This document shows, piece by piece, positions 44,443-54,017 of a stretch of DNA of 64,000 bases; the stretch's first letter is position 1; each line of letters opens with the position of its first letter. The translations under genes and the position numbers were made by a program. Below the pieces are notes generated by a model. It was not told where the DNA came from, searched no databases, and saw only the letters and a list, made by a program, of their open reading frames with translations. Origin of the DNA: Ramlibacter aurantiacus (GTDB lineage Bacteria; Pseudomonadota; Gammaproteobacteria; Burkholderiales; Burkholderiaceae_C); assembly GCF_016722895.1 (NCBI RefSeq), contig NZ_JAEQNA010000012.1, positions 34,904 through 98,903 of the forward strand. The letters run 5' to 3'.

Positions 44443-47163
44443 ATGAGAAATCAGCCGCACGCCTCCCGAGTGCCTTCGCCGGTGGCGGCGCCTACCTGGC
44501 GCAGTACGGCCGTGGGATTGGCCGCCGCCCTGCTGATGGGCGTTTGTGCCGGCGAGGCCCAGGCCCTCGCACTTGGCCGTGTCGTCGTGCACTCCGCGCT
44601 CGGCGAACCCCTGCGCGTCGACATCGACGTGCCACAGGTCACCGAGCAAGAGCGCGAGACGCTGCGCACCGAGATGGCCGCTCCCGACGCCTTCCGCGCG
44701 GCCGGCCTCGAGTACCACCCCAGCCTGGCCGGTGCCCGCGTCTCGCTGCAACGCCGGCCCGACGGCAGCCACTTCATCCGGGTGGCCACCGAGCGCCCCG
44801 TGAACGAACCCTACGTCGAGTTGATGGTCGATGCCCGCTGGTCCTCTGGACACATCGTGCGTGACTTCACCTTGCTGCTCGATCCGCCGCAAGTGCGGCG
44901 CGCGGCCCCCACCATGGCGCCACAGGTCGCCGCGGCCCCGCGCACGACCACGGCCGTCCCTGCGCCCTCCACCACTGCTCCCAGGGCTGCGTCCGCCGAG
45001 CCCGCCGGAGCCGCGACATCCGCACCCGCCGGTGGCGGCGCCCTCCGGCCGCCCGAAGCTGGCGCCCCGCCCCGGGTCGAAGTCCAGCGCGGCGAGACCG
45101 CCGGCCGCATCGCCGAGCGCTACCGGCCGCAAACGGTCTCGCTCGACCAGATGCTGGTGGCCCTGCTCAAGGGGAACCCGGCCGCCTTCGACGAGGGCAA
45201 CGTCAATCGGCTCAAGGCCGGCGCCGTGCTCGAATTGCCCAGCGCCGCAGCGGCCGCCAGCATCACGCCCGCGCAGGCTCGCCAGACGCTGGTCGCACAA
45301 AGCCGCGACTTCAACGAATACCGTCGCCAGTTGGCCCAGGCCACGGCCAACGCCCCGGCCGTCGGCACAGCCGGCCGCACGGCCTCGGGCCGGCTCGAGG
45401 CCGAGGTCCAGGAAAAGGCGCAGGTCGCCCCCAGGCCTGACCGGCTGACGCTGTCCAAGGGGTCGGTCCAGGGCCAGCGTGGCGCCGAAGAGCAGATCGC
45501 TCAGGAGCGCAGTGCGCAGGATGCCGCCGCGCGCCTGGCCGAGCTGAACCGCAACCTGGCCGAGCTGAACCGCCTCACGGCCACGGCTGCCCAGGCCACC
45601 CCCACCCGTACCGGCCCGGTGTCGTCCTCGGCAGCCCCTGCCGCCCCGGCCGCAGCCGCGGCATCGGCGACGACAGGCACCGCAGGGGCCGCCCCCGATG
45701 GCGGCTCCACCGGCCTGCCACTGTCCGCGCAACCAGCTCCGGCGCCTGCCGCTACGGCGACACCGGATTCCGCCCCCACCCCAGCGCCTCAACCGCCGGC
45801 AGCGGCCGAAGCGGATTGGCTCCAAGAGATGTTCGACAACCCCCTGTTGCCTGCCGCCGCCGGCGGCGCCGCCGCCTTGCTGCTCGGACTCGTCCTGTAC
45901 CGCGCCCGACGCCGCCGCCAGAAGGCCAGCCACGTCGACAGCTCGTTCCTCGAAAGCCGCCTGCAGCCCGACTCTTTCTTCGGAGCCAGCGGCGGCCAGC
46001 GCATCGACACCGCCGAGAACAATCAGACCAGCGCGTCGTCGATGGTCTATTCGCCCAGCCAGCTCGACGCCGCTGGTGACGTCGACCCCGTGGCCGAAGC
46101 GGATGTCTACCTCGCCTACGGCCGGGACCTGCAAGCCGAGGAAATCCTCAAGGAGGCCCTGCGCATCAATCCCCAGCGCGTGGCCATCCACGCCAAGCTG
46201 CTCGAGATCCACGCCAAGCGCGGTGAGGCCAAGCCGTTCGAGGCCATTGCCCGCGAGGCCCACGCCCTGACGCAGGGCGTCGGCACCGAATGGCGACAGA
46301 TCAGCGCCATGGGCCGCGAGCTCGACCCGGCCAACCCGCTGTACCGCTCGGCCGACGGCCGCGGCGCCGGCGCCGCCGCCATCGCAGGCGGCGGGACCGC
46401 CGCTGGCCTGCTCGGCACCCGCTACGTCACCACCGACGAAGCCGACGAGGCGGTCGAACTCGATTCCGGGCCACCCAGCGGGCTCGACCTCGACCTCGAC
46501 TTCCTCGAGTCGCAGCCCACCACGACCTCTGCCGGCACCGCGCCTCGCCCCGTGGCGCTCGACGCGCCTCGCCCCGTGGCGCTCGACGCGCCTCAGGAAG
46601 CGACGGCCGTGCTGGAGCGCCCGGCGCCGGAGACGCCCCAAGCCCTGCTCGAAGAAGTACCCCCCGTGGCAGAGCCCGCCGTGTTGCCCGCTCTCGCCGA
46701 GTCGGTGCCTGGCATCGAGTTGCCCGGCCTCGACCTGGAACCGCTCTCGGCGCTCGAACTCGACGCGCAGCCGGCGGTCGCCTCCGCTGCGGTGGCCGAG
46801 CCGGCACCCGCTGAGGTCGCCGCCGCCGAAGCACCCAGCGCCGGACTCGAGCCGCTGACCTTCGATTTCGGTGACCTGTCGCTCGACCTCGACAGTGTGC
46901 TGCCCACGGCCTCGCCAACCATCGAGCCGGTGGTTCAGGCCGCCCAGCCCGATGACTCGCTCGCGGCGCTGGAACCCCTGCCGTCGCTGGCAAGTTCCAG
47001 CGAGGGCGATGCCGACGCCCTGATCACCAAGTTCTCGCTGGCCGAGGAGTTCCTGGCGATCGGGGATTCCGACGGGGCGCGCAGCCTGGCCGAAGAAGTG
47101 CTCGCCGAGGCTTCCGGTGAACTCAAGGCCAAGGTGCAGCGCTTCATCGCCGACATCGGTTGA
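44443..47163 (+). CDS. fimV: FimV-family peptidoglycan-binding / polar scaffold protein
   Basis: A 906-residue FimV-type protein. It has a signal peptide ending near GEAQA, the N-terminal FimV region (ALALGRVVVHSALGEPLRVD), a LysM-like segment around residue 206 (VQRGETAGRIAERY), long Ala/Pro/Glu-rich linkers, a transmembrane helix about residues 470-490 followed by RARRRRQ, an acidic cytoplasmic part with TPR-like pieces, and the conserved C-terminal FimV helix (SLAEEFLAIGDSDGARSLAEE). FimV organises type IV pilus assembly and polar proteins in other bacteria. A short PRPVALDA unit is repeated in tandem near residue 705. The gene order asd-fimV-truA-trp is standard. Confidence 0.9.
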   Translation: MRNQPHASRVPSPVAAPTWRSTAVGLAAALLMGVCAGEAQALALGRVVVHSALGEPLRVDIDVPQVTEQERETLRTEMAAPDAFRAAGLEYHPSLAGARVSLQRRPDGSHFIRVATERPVNEPYVELMVDARWSSGHIVRDFTLLLDPPQVRRAAPTMAPQVAAAPRTTTAVPAPSTTAPRAASAEPAGAATSAPAGGGALRPPEAGAPPRVEVQRGETAGRIAERYRPQTVSLDQMLVALLKGNPAAFDEGNVNRLKAGAVLELPSAAAAASITPAQARQTLVAQSRDFNEYRRQLAQATANAPAVGTAGRTASGRLEAEVQEKAQVAPRPDRLTLSKGSVQGQRGAEEQIAQERSAQDAAARLAELNRNLAELNRLTATAAQATPTRTGPVSSSAAPAAPAAAAASATTGTAGAAPDGGSTGLPLSAQPAPAPAATATPDSAPTPAPQPPAAAEADWLQEMFDNPLLPAAAGGAAALLLGLVLYRARRRRQKASHVDSSFLESRLQPDSFFGASGGQRIDTAENNQTSASSMVYSPSQLDAAGDVDPVAEADVYLAYGRDLQAEEILKEALRINPQRVAIHAKLLEIHAKRGEAKPFEAIAREAHALTQGVGTEWRQISAMGRELDPANPLYRSADGRGAGAAAIAGGGTAAGLLGTRYVTTDEADEAVELDSGPPSGLDLDLDFLESQPTTTSAGTAPRPVALDAPRPVALDAPQEATAVLERPAPETPQALLEEVPPVAEPAVLPALAESVPGIELPGLDLEPLSALELDAQPAVASAAVAEPAPAEVAAAEAPSAGLEPLTFDFGDLSLDLDSVLPTASPTIEPVVQAAQPDDSLAALEPLPSLASSSEGDADALITKFSLAEEFLAIGDSDGARSLAEEVLAEASGELKAKVQRFIADIG

Positions 47164-47195
47164 ACGCCGCGCCGCCAGACCCGGCGCCGCCCGCG

Positions 47196-48002
47196 ATGGC
47201 TGCGCCGCCCCTGCCGTCCACCCGCATCGCACTGGGCATCAGCTACGCCGGCCACGGCTACTCAGGGTGGCAGAGCCAGCTGTCCGGCCAGACCATTCAG
47301 GACAAGCTGGAGCAGGCGCTGTCCCGGTTCGCGGCGCAGCCGGTCTCCACCGTCTGTGCGGGGCGCACCGATGCCGGCGTCCATGGCCTGATGCAGGTCG
47401 TCCACTTCGACACGCCGCTCCGCCGCGAGTCCTTCTCCTGGGTGCGGGGCACCAACACCTTCCTGCCGCCGGACATCGCCGTGCAATGGGCGCAGGAGGT
47501 GCCGCGCGCATTCCACTCCCGCGCCAGCGCCGTGGCCCGTCGGTATGCCTACGTGCTGCTCGAATCGCCGGTGCGCCCCAGCGTCGAGGCCGGGCGCGTC
47601 GGGTGGGTGTTCCGGCCGCTCGACGCCGCCGCCATGCGCGAAGCCGCGACGCACCTGCTGGGCCAGCACGACTTCAGCTCCTTTCGCGCCGCCGAGTGCC
47701 AGGCGCGCACGCCCGTCAAGACGCTCGCCCGCATCGACATCTCGCGCCGCGGCCCCTACTGGCGCTTCGAGTTCGAGGCCGACGCCTTCCTGCACCACAT
47801 GATCCGCAACATCATGGGTTGCCTGCTGGCCGTCGGCCAGGGACTGCAGCCGCCCGCGTGGATGGCACAGGTGCGGGATGCACGCAGCCGCCGCGTGGCC
47901 GCGCCCACCTTCTCGCCCGACGGGCTGTACTTCCTCGGCCCGGTCTACGACCCCGCCTGGGGCCTGCCGAGCCAGGCGGCTGCTTATCATTGGCTCCCCT
48001 GA
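47196..48002 (+). CDS. truA: tRNA pseudouridine(38-40) synthase TruA
   Basis: A 268-residue enzyme that makes pseudouridine at tRNA positions 38-40. The nucleophile Asp59 lies in CAGRTDAGVHG, and the RNA-binding stretches SYAGHGYSGWQ and FLHHMIRNIMG are as expected. I prefer ATG 47196 because it keeps a normal-length N-terminus; the frame can also begin at TTG 47160, overlapping the fimV stop, and that would add 12 Pro/Ala-rich residues. Placed directly after fimV. Confidence 0.94.
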   Translation: MAAPPLPSTRIALGISYAGHGYSGWQSQLSGQTIQDKLEQALSRFAAQPVSTVCAGRTDAGVHGLMQVVHFDTPLRRESFSWVRGTNTFLPPDIAVQWAQEVPRAFHSRASAVARRYAYVLLESPVRPSVEAGRVGWVFRPLDAAAMREAATHLLGQHDFSSFRAAECQARTPVKTLARIDISRRGPYWRFEFEADAFLHHMIRNIMGCLLAVGQGLQPPAWMAQVRDARSRRVAAPTFSPDGLYFLGPVYDPAWGLPSQAAAYHWLP

Positions 48003-48053
48003 CCGGCCCGGCCCGGTATTCCGCCGAGCCTCGAGCGCGAGGACTTTCCCCAC

Positions 48054-48755
48054 ATGACCCACACCCCCGGCTTGCGCACGCGCATCAAGATCTGCGGCCT
48101 GACCCGCGAGCAGGACGTCGATGCCGCCGTGCAGGCCGGTACCGATGCCATCGGCCTGGTGCTGTACGCGAAGAGCCCGCGCCATGTGAGCGCGGCGCGG
48201 GCCGCCGAGTTGGCGCGCCGACTGCCGCCCTTCGTCACGCCGGTGCTGCTGTTCGTCAACGCGTCGCCCGATGAGGTTCGTGCGGCCTGCGACCTCATCC
48301 CGGCGGCGATGCTGCAATTCCACGGCGACGAGACTCCCGACGAGTGCGCACGCGCAGCCGCGGGACGCCCCTTCCTGCGAGCCGCGCGCATCCCCCTGGA
48401 TTCGTCCCAATCGTTCGACTTGCTAAGATTCGCGTCCGATTTCTCCGCCGCCCAGGCCCTGCTGCTCGACGCGCATGTCGAAGGCTACGGCGGTGCCGGC
48501 AAGGCATTCGATTGGTCACGCATTCCAATAAACGTCAGCGCTCACCTCGTCTTGTCTGGTGGGTTGACGCCTGCAAACGTGGGCGATGGCATCGCCCGTC
48601 TGGGCCCGCGTTGTCGCACGCTGGCCGTTGACGTGAGCTCCGGTGTCGAGGCCTCCAAGGGCATCAAGGACGCCGGCAAGATCGAGCAGTTCGTCGCCGC
48701 CGTGCGCGCGGCCGACGCCTACCTGGGTTCCACCCGTCATGAGCACCTCCTATGA
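48054..48755 (+). CDS. trpF: Phosphoribosylanthranilate isomerase
   Basis: A 233-residue TIM-barrel isomerase of tryptophan synthesis (phosphoribosylanthranilate to CdRP). KICGLTREQDV has the conserved catalytic cysteine region, FVTPVLLFVNAS and LQFHGDE follow, and the last motif is VDVSSGVEASKGIKDAGKI with the catalytic aspartate. It overlaps the trpB start by 17 bp. TrpC is not in the window. Confidence 0.96.
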   Translation: MTHTPGLRTRIKICGLTREQDVDAAVQAGTDAIGLVLYAKSPRHVSAARAAELARRLPPFVTPVLLFVNASPDEVRAACDLIPAAMLQFHGDETPDECARAAAGRPFLRAARIPLDSSQSFDLLRFASDFSAAQALLLDAHVEGYGGAGKAFDWSRIPINVSAHLVLSGGLTPANVGDGIARLGPRCRTLAVDVSSGVEASKGIKDAGKIEQFVAAVRAADAYLGSTRHEHLL

Positions 48756-50004
48756 ACAACCCGATGCCGCGGGTCATTTCGGCATCTACGGCGGCAGCTT
48801 CGTCAGCGAGACCCTGACCCACGCCATAGCCGAACTGCGCGCCGCCTACGCGCGCTGGCAGAACGACCCCGAGTTCCTCGCCGAATTCGAGTACGAGCTC
48901 AAGCACTTCGTCGGCCGTCCCTCTCCCATCTACCACGCGAGCCGCATGAGCCGCGAGATGGGCGGCGCGCAGATCTACCTCAAGCGCGAAGACCTCAACC
49001 ACACCGGCGCCCACAAGATCAACAACGTGATCGGCCAGGCCATGCTCGCCAAGCGCATGGGCAAGCCGCGCGTGATCGCCGAGACCGGCGCCGGCCAGCA
49101 TGGCGTGGCCACGGCCACCATCTGTGCGCGCTATGGGCTGGAATGCGTGGTGTACATGGGCGCCGAGGACGTCAAGCGCCAGAGCCCCAACGTCTATCGC
49201 ATGAAGCTGCTGGGCGCCACGGTGGTGCCGGTGGAACTGGGCAGCCGCACACTGAAGGACGCGCTGAACGAGGCCATGCGCGACTGGGTGACGAACGTGG
49301 AGAACACGTTCTACATCATCGGCACCGTGGCCGGCCCCCACCCCTACCCGATGATGGTGCGCGACTTCCAGAGCGTGATCGGCCGCGAGTGCATCGAGCA
49401 GATGCCTGAAATGTTTGGCCGCCAGCCCGACGTGGTGGTGGCCTGCGTGGGCGGCGGCAGCAACGCCATGGGCATCTTCCATCCCTACATCCCGTTCGAG
49501 CAGACCCGGCTGGTCGGCGTCGAGGCGGCCGGCGAGGGCCTGGAAAGCGGCAAGCACTCGGCCTCGTTGCAGCGCGGCAGCCCCGGCGTGCTGCACGGCA
49601 ACCGCACCTACATCCTGCAGGACGAAGACGGCCAGATCACCGAGACGCACAGCATCAGCGCGGGCCTGGACTACCCCGGCGTGGGCCCCGAGCATGCGTG
49701 GCTCAAGGACATCGGCCGTGCCGAGTACGTGGGCATCACCGACCGCGAGGCGCTGGATGCCTTCCACTACCTGTGCCGCCACGAGGGCATCATCCCCGCG
49801 CTCGAATCGAGCCACGCCCTCGCCTACGCCATGAAGCTTGCGCCCACGATGCGACCCGACCAGAGCATCCTGGTCAACCTCTCCGGACGCGGCGACAAGG
49901 ACATCGGCACCGTGGCCGATTTGAGCGGCGCCGACTTCTATTGCCGGCCCAGCTGCCAGGGACAGAGCGTCAAGGGTGAAGCCCGCGTGGAGTTCAAGGC
50001 ATGA
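48739..50004 (+). CDS. trpB: Tryptophan synthase beta subunit
   Basis: A 421-residue PLP-dependent beta subunit. The PLP lysine is in NHTGAHKINN; ETGAGQHGVATA, GGGSNAMGIF and SAGLDYPGVGPEHAWL are further signature stretches, and LSGRGDKDI lies near the C-terminus. It condenses indole and serine to tryptophan. ATG 48739 is preferred over the more upstream frame opening at 48643, which lies inside trpF. Confidence 0.97.
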   Translation: MSTSYEQPDAAGHFGIYGGSFVSETLTHAIAELRAAYARWQNDPEFLAEFEYELKHFVGRPSPIYHASRMSREMGGAQIYLKREDLNHTGAHKINNVIGQAMLAKRMGKPRVIAETGAGQHGVATATICARYGLECVVYMGAEDVKRQSPNVYRMKLLGATVVPVELGSRTLKDALNEAMRDWVTNVENTFYIIGTVAGPHPYPMMVRDFQSVIGRECIEQMPEMFGRQPDVVVACVGGGSNAMGIFHPYIPFEQTRLVGVEAAGEGLESGKHSASLQRGSPGVLHGNRTYILQDEDGQITETHSISAGLDYPGVGPEHAWLKDIGRAEYVGITDREALDAFHYLCRHEGIIPALESSHALAYAMKLAPTMRPDQSILVNLSGRGDKDIGTVADLSGADFYCRPSCQGQSVKGEARVEFKA

Positions 50005-50813
50005 GCCGCATCGAACCCACCTTCGAGCGCCTGAAGCAACAGGGCCGCAAAGCCCTCATTCCCTACGTTACCGCCGGCTTCCCCTATGCCGATGTCACGC
50101 CCTCGCTGATGCAAACCATGTGCGATGCCGGCGCCGATGTCATCGAACTGGGTGTGCCCTTCTCCGACCCGATGGCCGACGGCCCCGTGATCCAGAAGGC
50201 CGGCGAGCGCGCGCTGGCCCTGGGCATCGGGTTGGCCCAGGTGCTGCAGATGGTGCGCGACTTCCGCCGCGAGAACGCCGACACGCCCGTGGTCCTCATG
50301 GGCTATGCCAACCCCGTCGAACGCTACGAGCTGCGGCACGGCCCTGGCTCGTTTGCGCGCGACGCCGCCGAAGCCGGTGTCGATGGCCTGCTGATCGTCG
50401 ACTACCCGCCCGAAGAGTGCGAAGCCTTCGCCGCGCAGCTTCGCGAGCACGGGCTCGACCTGATCTTCCTGCTGGCCCCCACCAGCACCGACGAGCGCAT
50501 GCGCCAGGTGGCACGCGTGGCCAGCGGCTACGTGTACTACGTGTCGCTCAAGGGCGTGACCGGTGCCGGCCACCTCGACACCGACGCGGTGGAACAGATG
50601 CTGCCGCGCATCCGGGCACAGGTGTCCGTCCCCGTGGGCGTAGGCTTCGGCATCCGTGATGCGCAGACCGCGCGCGCCGTCGGCCGCGTGGCCGACGCGG
50701 TGGTGATCGGCACCAAACTGATCCAGTTGATCGACGGCCAGCCGCGCGACCAGGTCGGCCCGGCTGCGGCGCGCTTCATCGCCGAGATACGGCAAGCGCT
50801 CGACCACTCCTAG
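50001..50813 (+). CDS. trpA: Tryptophan synthase alpha subunit
   Basis: A 270-residue TIM-barrel subunit that cleaves indole-3-glycerol phosphate. The catalytic glutamate is in DVIELGVPFSDPMADGPVIQ and the second catalytic acidic residue in LLIVDYPPEE; GVGFGIRDAQTA is the phosphate site. ATGA overlap with trpB, translationally coupled as normal. Confidence 0.96.
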   Translation: MSRIEPTFERLKQQGRKALIPYVTAGFPYADVTPSLMQTMCDAGADVIELGVPFSDPMADGPVIQKAGERALALGIGLAQVLQMVRDFRRENADTPVVLMGYANPVERYELRHGPGSFARDAAEAGVDGLLIVDYPPEECEAFAAQLREHGLDLIFLLAPTSTDERMRQVARVASGYVYYVSLKGVTGAGHLDTDAVEQMLPRIRAQVSVPVGVGFGIRDAQTARAVGRVADAVVIGTKLIQLIDGQPRDQVGPAAARFIAEIRQALDHS

Positions 50814-50838
50814 AATCGCTCCCCGAAAGGAAGCCCGC

Positions 50839-51711
50839 ATGTCCTGGCTCGAAAAACTCCTCCCGCCCAAGATCCAGCCTTCCGAGCGCAGCGACCGCCG
50901 CAGCGTGCCCGAAGGCCTGTGGGTCAAATGTCCCAGCTGCGAGACCGTCCTGTACAAGACCGATCTCGAGCAGAACAAGAACGTCTGCCCCTCCTGCTCG
51001 CACCACCACCGCATCGGCGCCCGCGCCCGGCTCGATGCCTTCCTCGATGCCGAAGGCCGCTATGAGATCGGCCAGGAAGTGCTGCCGGTCGACGCCCTCA
51101 AGTTCAAGGACAGCCGCCGCTATCCCGAGCGTTTGAAAGAGGCGCTGGAGAACACCGGCGAGACCGATGCGCTGGTGGTCATGGGCGGCGCCGTTCACAG
51201 CATCAGCCTGGTGGTCGCGGCCTTCGAGTTCGACTTCATGGGCGGCAGCATGGGCAGCGTGGTGGGCGAGCGCTTCGTGCGCGGCGTCGAGACCGCCGCC
51301 GAACAGAAGGTGCCCTTCGTCTGCTTCACCGCCACCGGTGGTGCGCGCATGCAGGAGGGCCTGCTGTCGCTGATGCAGATGGCCAAGACCAATTCCGCCC
51401 TCACCCGCCTGGCGCAAAAGGGCCTGCCTTACATCAGCGTGCTGACCGACCCCACCATGGGCGGCGTCAGCGCCGGCTTCGCCTTCATGGGCGACATCGT
51501 CATCGCCGAGCCCAAGGCCCTGATCGGCTTCGCCGGCCCGCGCGTGATCGAATCCACCGTGCGGGTCACGCTGCCCGAGGGCTTCCAGCGCGCGGAATTC
51601 CTGCAGCAGAAGGGTGCGATCGATTTCATCTGCGACCGGCGCGAGCTTCGCAAGACGATTGCCAGCGCGCTGGCCATGTTGCAGCGCCAGCCGGCTGACG
51701 CAGTGGCCTGA
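50839..51711 (+). CDS. accD: Acetyl-CoA carboxylase carboxyltransferase subunit beta
   Basis: A 290-residue carboxyltransferase beta subunit, catalysing the second half of acetyl-CoA carboxylation with AccA. The zinc finger has CPSC near residue 33 and CPSC near residue 52; the crotonase-like fold shows FTATGGARMQEGLLSLMQM and MGGVSAGFAFMGD. The gene lies 25 bp after trpA; folC, its usual follower, is missing here and a repeat block takes its place. Confidence 0.97.
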   Translation: MSWLEKLLPPKIQPSERSDRRSVPEGLWVKCPSCETVLYKTDLEQNKNVCPSCSHHHRIGARARLDAFLDAEGRYEIGQEVLPVDALKFKDSRRYPERLKEALENTGETDALVVMGGAVHSISLVVAAFEFDFMGGSMGSVVGERFVRGVETAAEQKVPFVCFTATGGARMQEGLLSLMQMAKTNSALTRLAQKGLPYISVLTDPTMGGVSAGFAFMGDIVIAEPKALIGFAGPRVIESTVRVTLPEGFQRAEFLQQKGAIDFICDRRELRKTIASALAMLQRQPADAVA

Positions 51712-51744
51712 CGCCGGGACGGCCGGGACACGCGCCAGCAAAAT

Positions 51745-52112
51745 CCGTTCGGGCTGAGCCCTTCGACAAAGCTCAGGACAGGCCTGTCGAAGCCTGGTGA
51801 GCAGACCCCCCCCGTTCGGGCTGAGCCCGTCGAAGCCGTTCGCGCTCGATCACCACACCCGTTCGGGCTGAGCTTGTATTCGCCGCCGAGGGCGACGAAA
51901 GGCATTGAGGGGACAAACAGTTAGTGGGCCTACCCATCCGTTCGCCCTGAGCCTGTCGAAGGGTTGGCGGGGCTTCGACGAGCTCAGCCCGAACGGAGTT
52001 GGTGTGTCGAGCGAAGGCTGTTTGTTGGGAGCCTGTCGAAGCCTGCACCGCGCGACGGGCCGTTCGACACTTCGACAAGCTCAGGACAGGCAGGCTTTGG
52101 GAGAACGGAGTG
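51745..52112. repeat. Cluster of TTCGGGCTGAGC / CTGTCGAAG dispersed repeats
   Basis: At least five units related to CCGTTCGGGCTGAGCC and CTGAGCCTGTCGAAGG lie here in mixed orientation: near 51745-51790, 51813-51836, 51860-51875, 51938-51962, 51973-51997 (inverted), 52031-52043 and 52061-52092. They fill most of the 452-bp gap between accD and yggT, which holds no gene I can support. The same unit is found in copies A and C of the first repeat family and inside the megasynthase gene at 63.8 kb. Confidence 0.8.
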
Positions 52113-52163
52113 GGTGCGGCGCCGCGTCTTCCTCATGCCCTACGCGGCCCCCGACACAGGTTC

Positions 52164-52712
52164 TCAGGTAACCGCGTGCTGCAACCCATTGAGCACGATC
52201 CCCACAACCTGCAGCAGCACCAGCAAAGCCAGCGGCGACAAATCAATCCCGCCCACCAGCGGGATCACGCGGCGAAACGGCCGCAGCAAGGGAGCGCACA
52301 AGCGCTCCACCAGATCGGCCATCGGCGAATCCGCCCGCACCCACGACAGCACCGCACCCACGATGACCAGCACGGTCATGGACGAGATCACCAGCCGCAG
52401 CAGGCCGAACACGGCCAGCAGGGGCAGCAACACCGCGCTGGCCGTGGCGGCGCCCAGCACCGCCCATATCAGCACCACCTGCAGCAGCTCGATCAGGTAC
52501 GCCGCCACCGCACTGGCCGTGTCCCAGCGGCCTACGGCCGGCAGCACCCGGCGCAGCGGCAGCACGAGCCAATTGGTGAGCGCGAACACGAAGCGCCCGA
52601 TGGGATTGCCGAAGGACAGCCGCTGGTGCTGCATGTACAGCCGCAGCAGGCACGCACCGCCGAACAGGGTGGCCGCGACGTTCAGGAGCAGCGAGAAGAT
52701 TTCGTAGAGCAT
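52164..52712 (-). CDS. YggT-family membrane protein
   Basis: A 182-residue inner-membrane protein with two YggT domains, each with a pair of hydrophobic helices: residues 1-28, 60-100 and 110-165. Typical stretches are GNPIGRFVFALTNWLVLPLRRVLP, VLSWVRADSPM and APLLRPFRRVIP. YggT proteins (CcmX-like) have been linked to osmotic shock tolerance, but their mechanism is unknown. Divergent from the LON-domain gene. Confidence 0.88.
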   Translation of the reverse strand: MLYEIFSLLLNVAATLFGGACLLRLYMQHQRLSFGNPIGRFVFALTNWLVLPLRRVLPAVGRWDTASAVAAYLIELLQVVLIWAVLGAATASAVLLPLLAVFGLLRLVISSMTVLVIVGAVLSWVRADSPMADLVERLCAPLLRPFRRVIPLVGGIDLSPLALLVLLQVVGIVLNGLQHAVT

Positions 52713-52765
52713 GGGCCCGGCCGTGGAAAGGTCGTGGGATCATAGCGAGCCGTTCTGGAGCTTCC

Positions 52766-53404
52766 GTGTCGTCCGCCCTCACCCTGCAGTCGCTTCCCTT
52801 GTTCCCGCTCGGAACAGTGCTCTTCCCGGGCGGGGTCCTGCCGCTGCGGGTGTTCGAGGTGCGTTACCTCGACATGATCACCCGCTGCCACAAGGCCGGC
52901 GCGCCCTTCGGCATCGTGGCGCTGACCCAGGGCCAGGAGGTGCGCCAGGCGGGCGCTCCGCCCGAGACACTGGCCCACGTCGGCACCCTGGCCGAGATCG
53001 AAGAACTCGCCCGACCACAGGCCGGCCTGATGATGGTCCGCGTGCGCGGCACCCAGCGCTTCCGTGTCACATCCAGCCAGCGGCTCAAGCACGGCCTTTG
53101 GGTGGCCGATGTCGAGCGACTGCCCGACGACCTGCACGTGGCGGTCCCGCCCGATCTGGAACCCATCGCCCAGGCCTTGCAGAAAGTGTTGGACTCGGTC
53201 CGCGACAAGCCACAAGGCCCAGGCCAGCAGCCCCTGGAACCCGACGAATGGCGGCTCGACGACTGCGGCTGGGTCGCCAACCGCTGGTGCGAAGTGCTGC
53301 CGGTTCCCACGGGGCTGAAGCAGCGCCTGATGGAGCTGGATAACCCGCTGCTGCGCCTGGAGCTGGTGGGCGACGTGCTCGCCCGCATGGGCATCTGCAG
53401 CTGA
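52766..53404 (+). CDS. LON substrate-binding-domain protein
   Basis: A 212-residue protein consisting of the N-terminal LON (PUA-like) substrate-binding domain without ATPase or protease parts. Start GTG 52766 has GGAG six bases upstream. Family signs: LPLFPLGTVLFPGGVLPLRVFEVRYLDM, then GTLAEIEE and VRVRGTQRFRV. It may bind unfolded proteins or peptides; function is unproven in bacteria. The glutathione peroxidase gene follows after 11 bp. Confidence 0.88.
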   Translation: MSSALTLQSLPLFPLGTVLFPGGVLPLRVFEVRYLDMITRCHKAGAPFGIVALTQGQEVRQAGAPPETLAHVGTLAEIEELARPQAGLMMVRVRGTQRFRVTSSQRLKHGLWVADVERLPDDLHVAVPPDLEPIAQALQKVLDSVRDKPQGPGQQPLEPDEWRLDDCGWVANRWCEVLPVPTGLKQRLMELDNPLLRLELVGDVLARMGICS

Positions 53405-53415
53405 CCTCGCGGGCC

Positions 53416-53913
53416 GTGCAGTTCCACGACCTCTGCGCCACCGACATTGAAGGCAAGCCGCACAGCTTCGGCCAGCACCGAGGCAAGGTGGTCCTGGTGG
53501 TGAACACGGCCAGCCGCTGCGGCTTCACGCCGCAGTTCGCGGGCCTGCAGAAGTTGCATGAGCGGCATGCCGACCAGGGCCTGGTCATCCTTGGCTTTCC
53601 TTGCAACCAGTTCATGGCGCAGGAACCGGGCGATGCACACGACATCCTCGAGTTCTACTCGGTCAACTATGGCGTGACCTTCCCGATAATGGCCAAGGGC
53701 GACGTCAACGGACCGGCCGCACATCCCGTGTTCAGGTACCTCAAGTCCCGCCTTCCCGGGGCATGGGGGGCCGGACGGCTGGTCGGCGGACGGATCATGT
53801 GGAACTTCACCAAGTTCGTGATCGACCGGCAAGGCGTGCCGGTGAAGCGTTTCTCACCCAGAACCACGCCCGGATCGATGGCACCGTTCCTGAAGTCGAC
53901 CTTGGGCGGATGA
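53416..53913 (+). CDS. Glutathione peroxidase family protein
   Basis: A 165-residue thiol peroxidase reducing hydroperoxides with glutathione or thioredoxin. The peroxidatic cysteine is in NTASRCGFTPQF, the supporting Gln in LGFPCNQF (with its resolving-type Cys), and the Trp/Asn in MWNFTKF. The GTG at 53416 is a short start; the first residues (FHDLCATDIEG) match the family. It is the last gene of the pair with the LON-domain protein; lysS follows after 104 bp. Confidence 0.9.
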   Translation: MQFHDLCATDIEGKPHSFGQHRGKVVLVVNTASRCGFTPQFAGLQKLHERHADQGLVILGFPCNQFMAQEPGDAHDILEFYSVNYGVTFPIMAKGDVNGPAAHPVFRYLKSRLPGAWGAGRLVGGRIMWNFTKFVIDRQGVPVKRFSPRTTPGSMAPFLKSTLGG

Positions 53914-54017
53914 ACCCGAGCCTCGGGGACGGACCTCGGCGCTCGGGGCGCCGCCCGTGAAAACCTAAAATCGCCGGTTTGGCCGCACGCCGGCCACCAA
54001 CTCACCGCCGCACCCCC

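Noticed and set aside
41196..44444. A 1082-codon minus-strand frame across leuD, leuB and asd
   Set aside because: Those genes are well-conserved on the + strand; the frame shows no start signal or recognisable domain.
44398..47232. A 944-codon minus-strand frame opposite fimV
   Set aside because: FimV domains on the + strand are clear; the shadow is Gly/Arg-rich noise.
51745..52112. A CRISPR array in the repeat cluster
   Set aside because: Units are unevenly spaced, in mixed orientation and imperfect, without regular spacers or cas genes.
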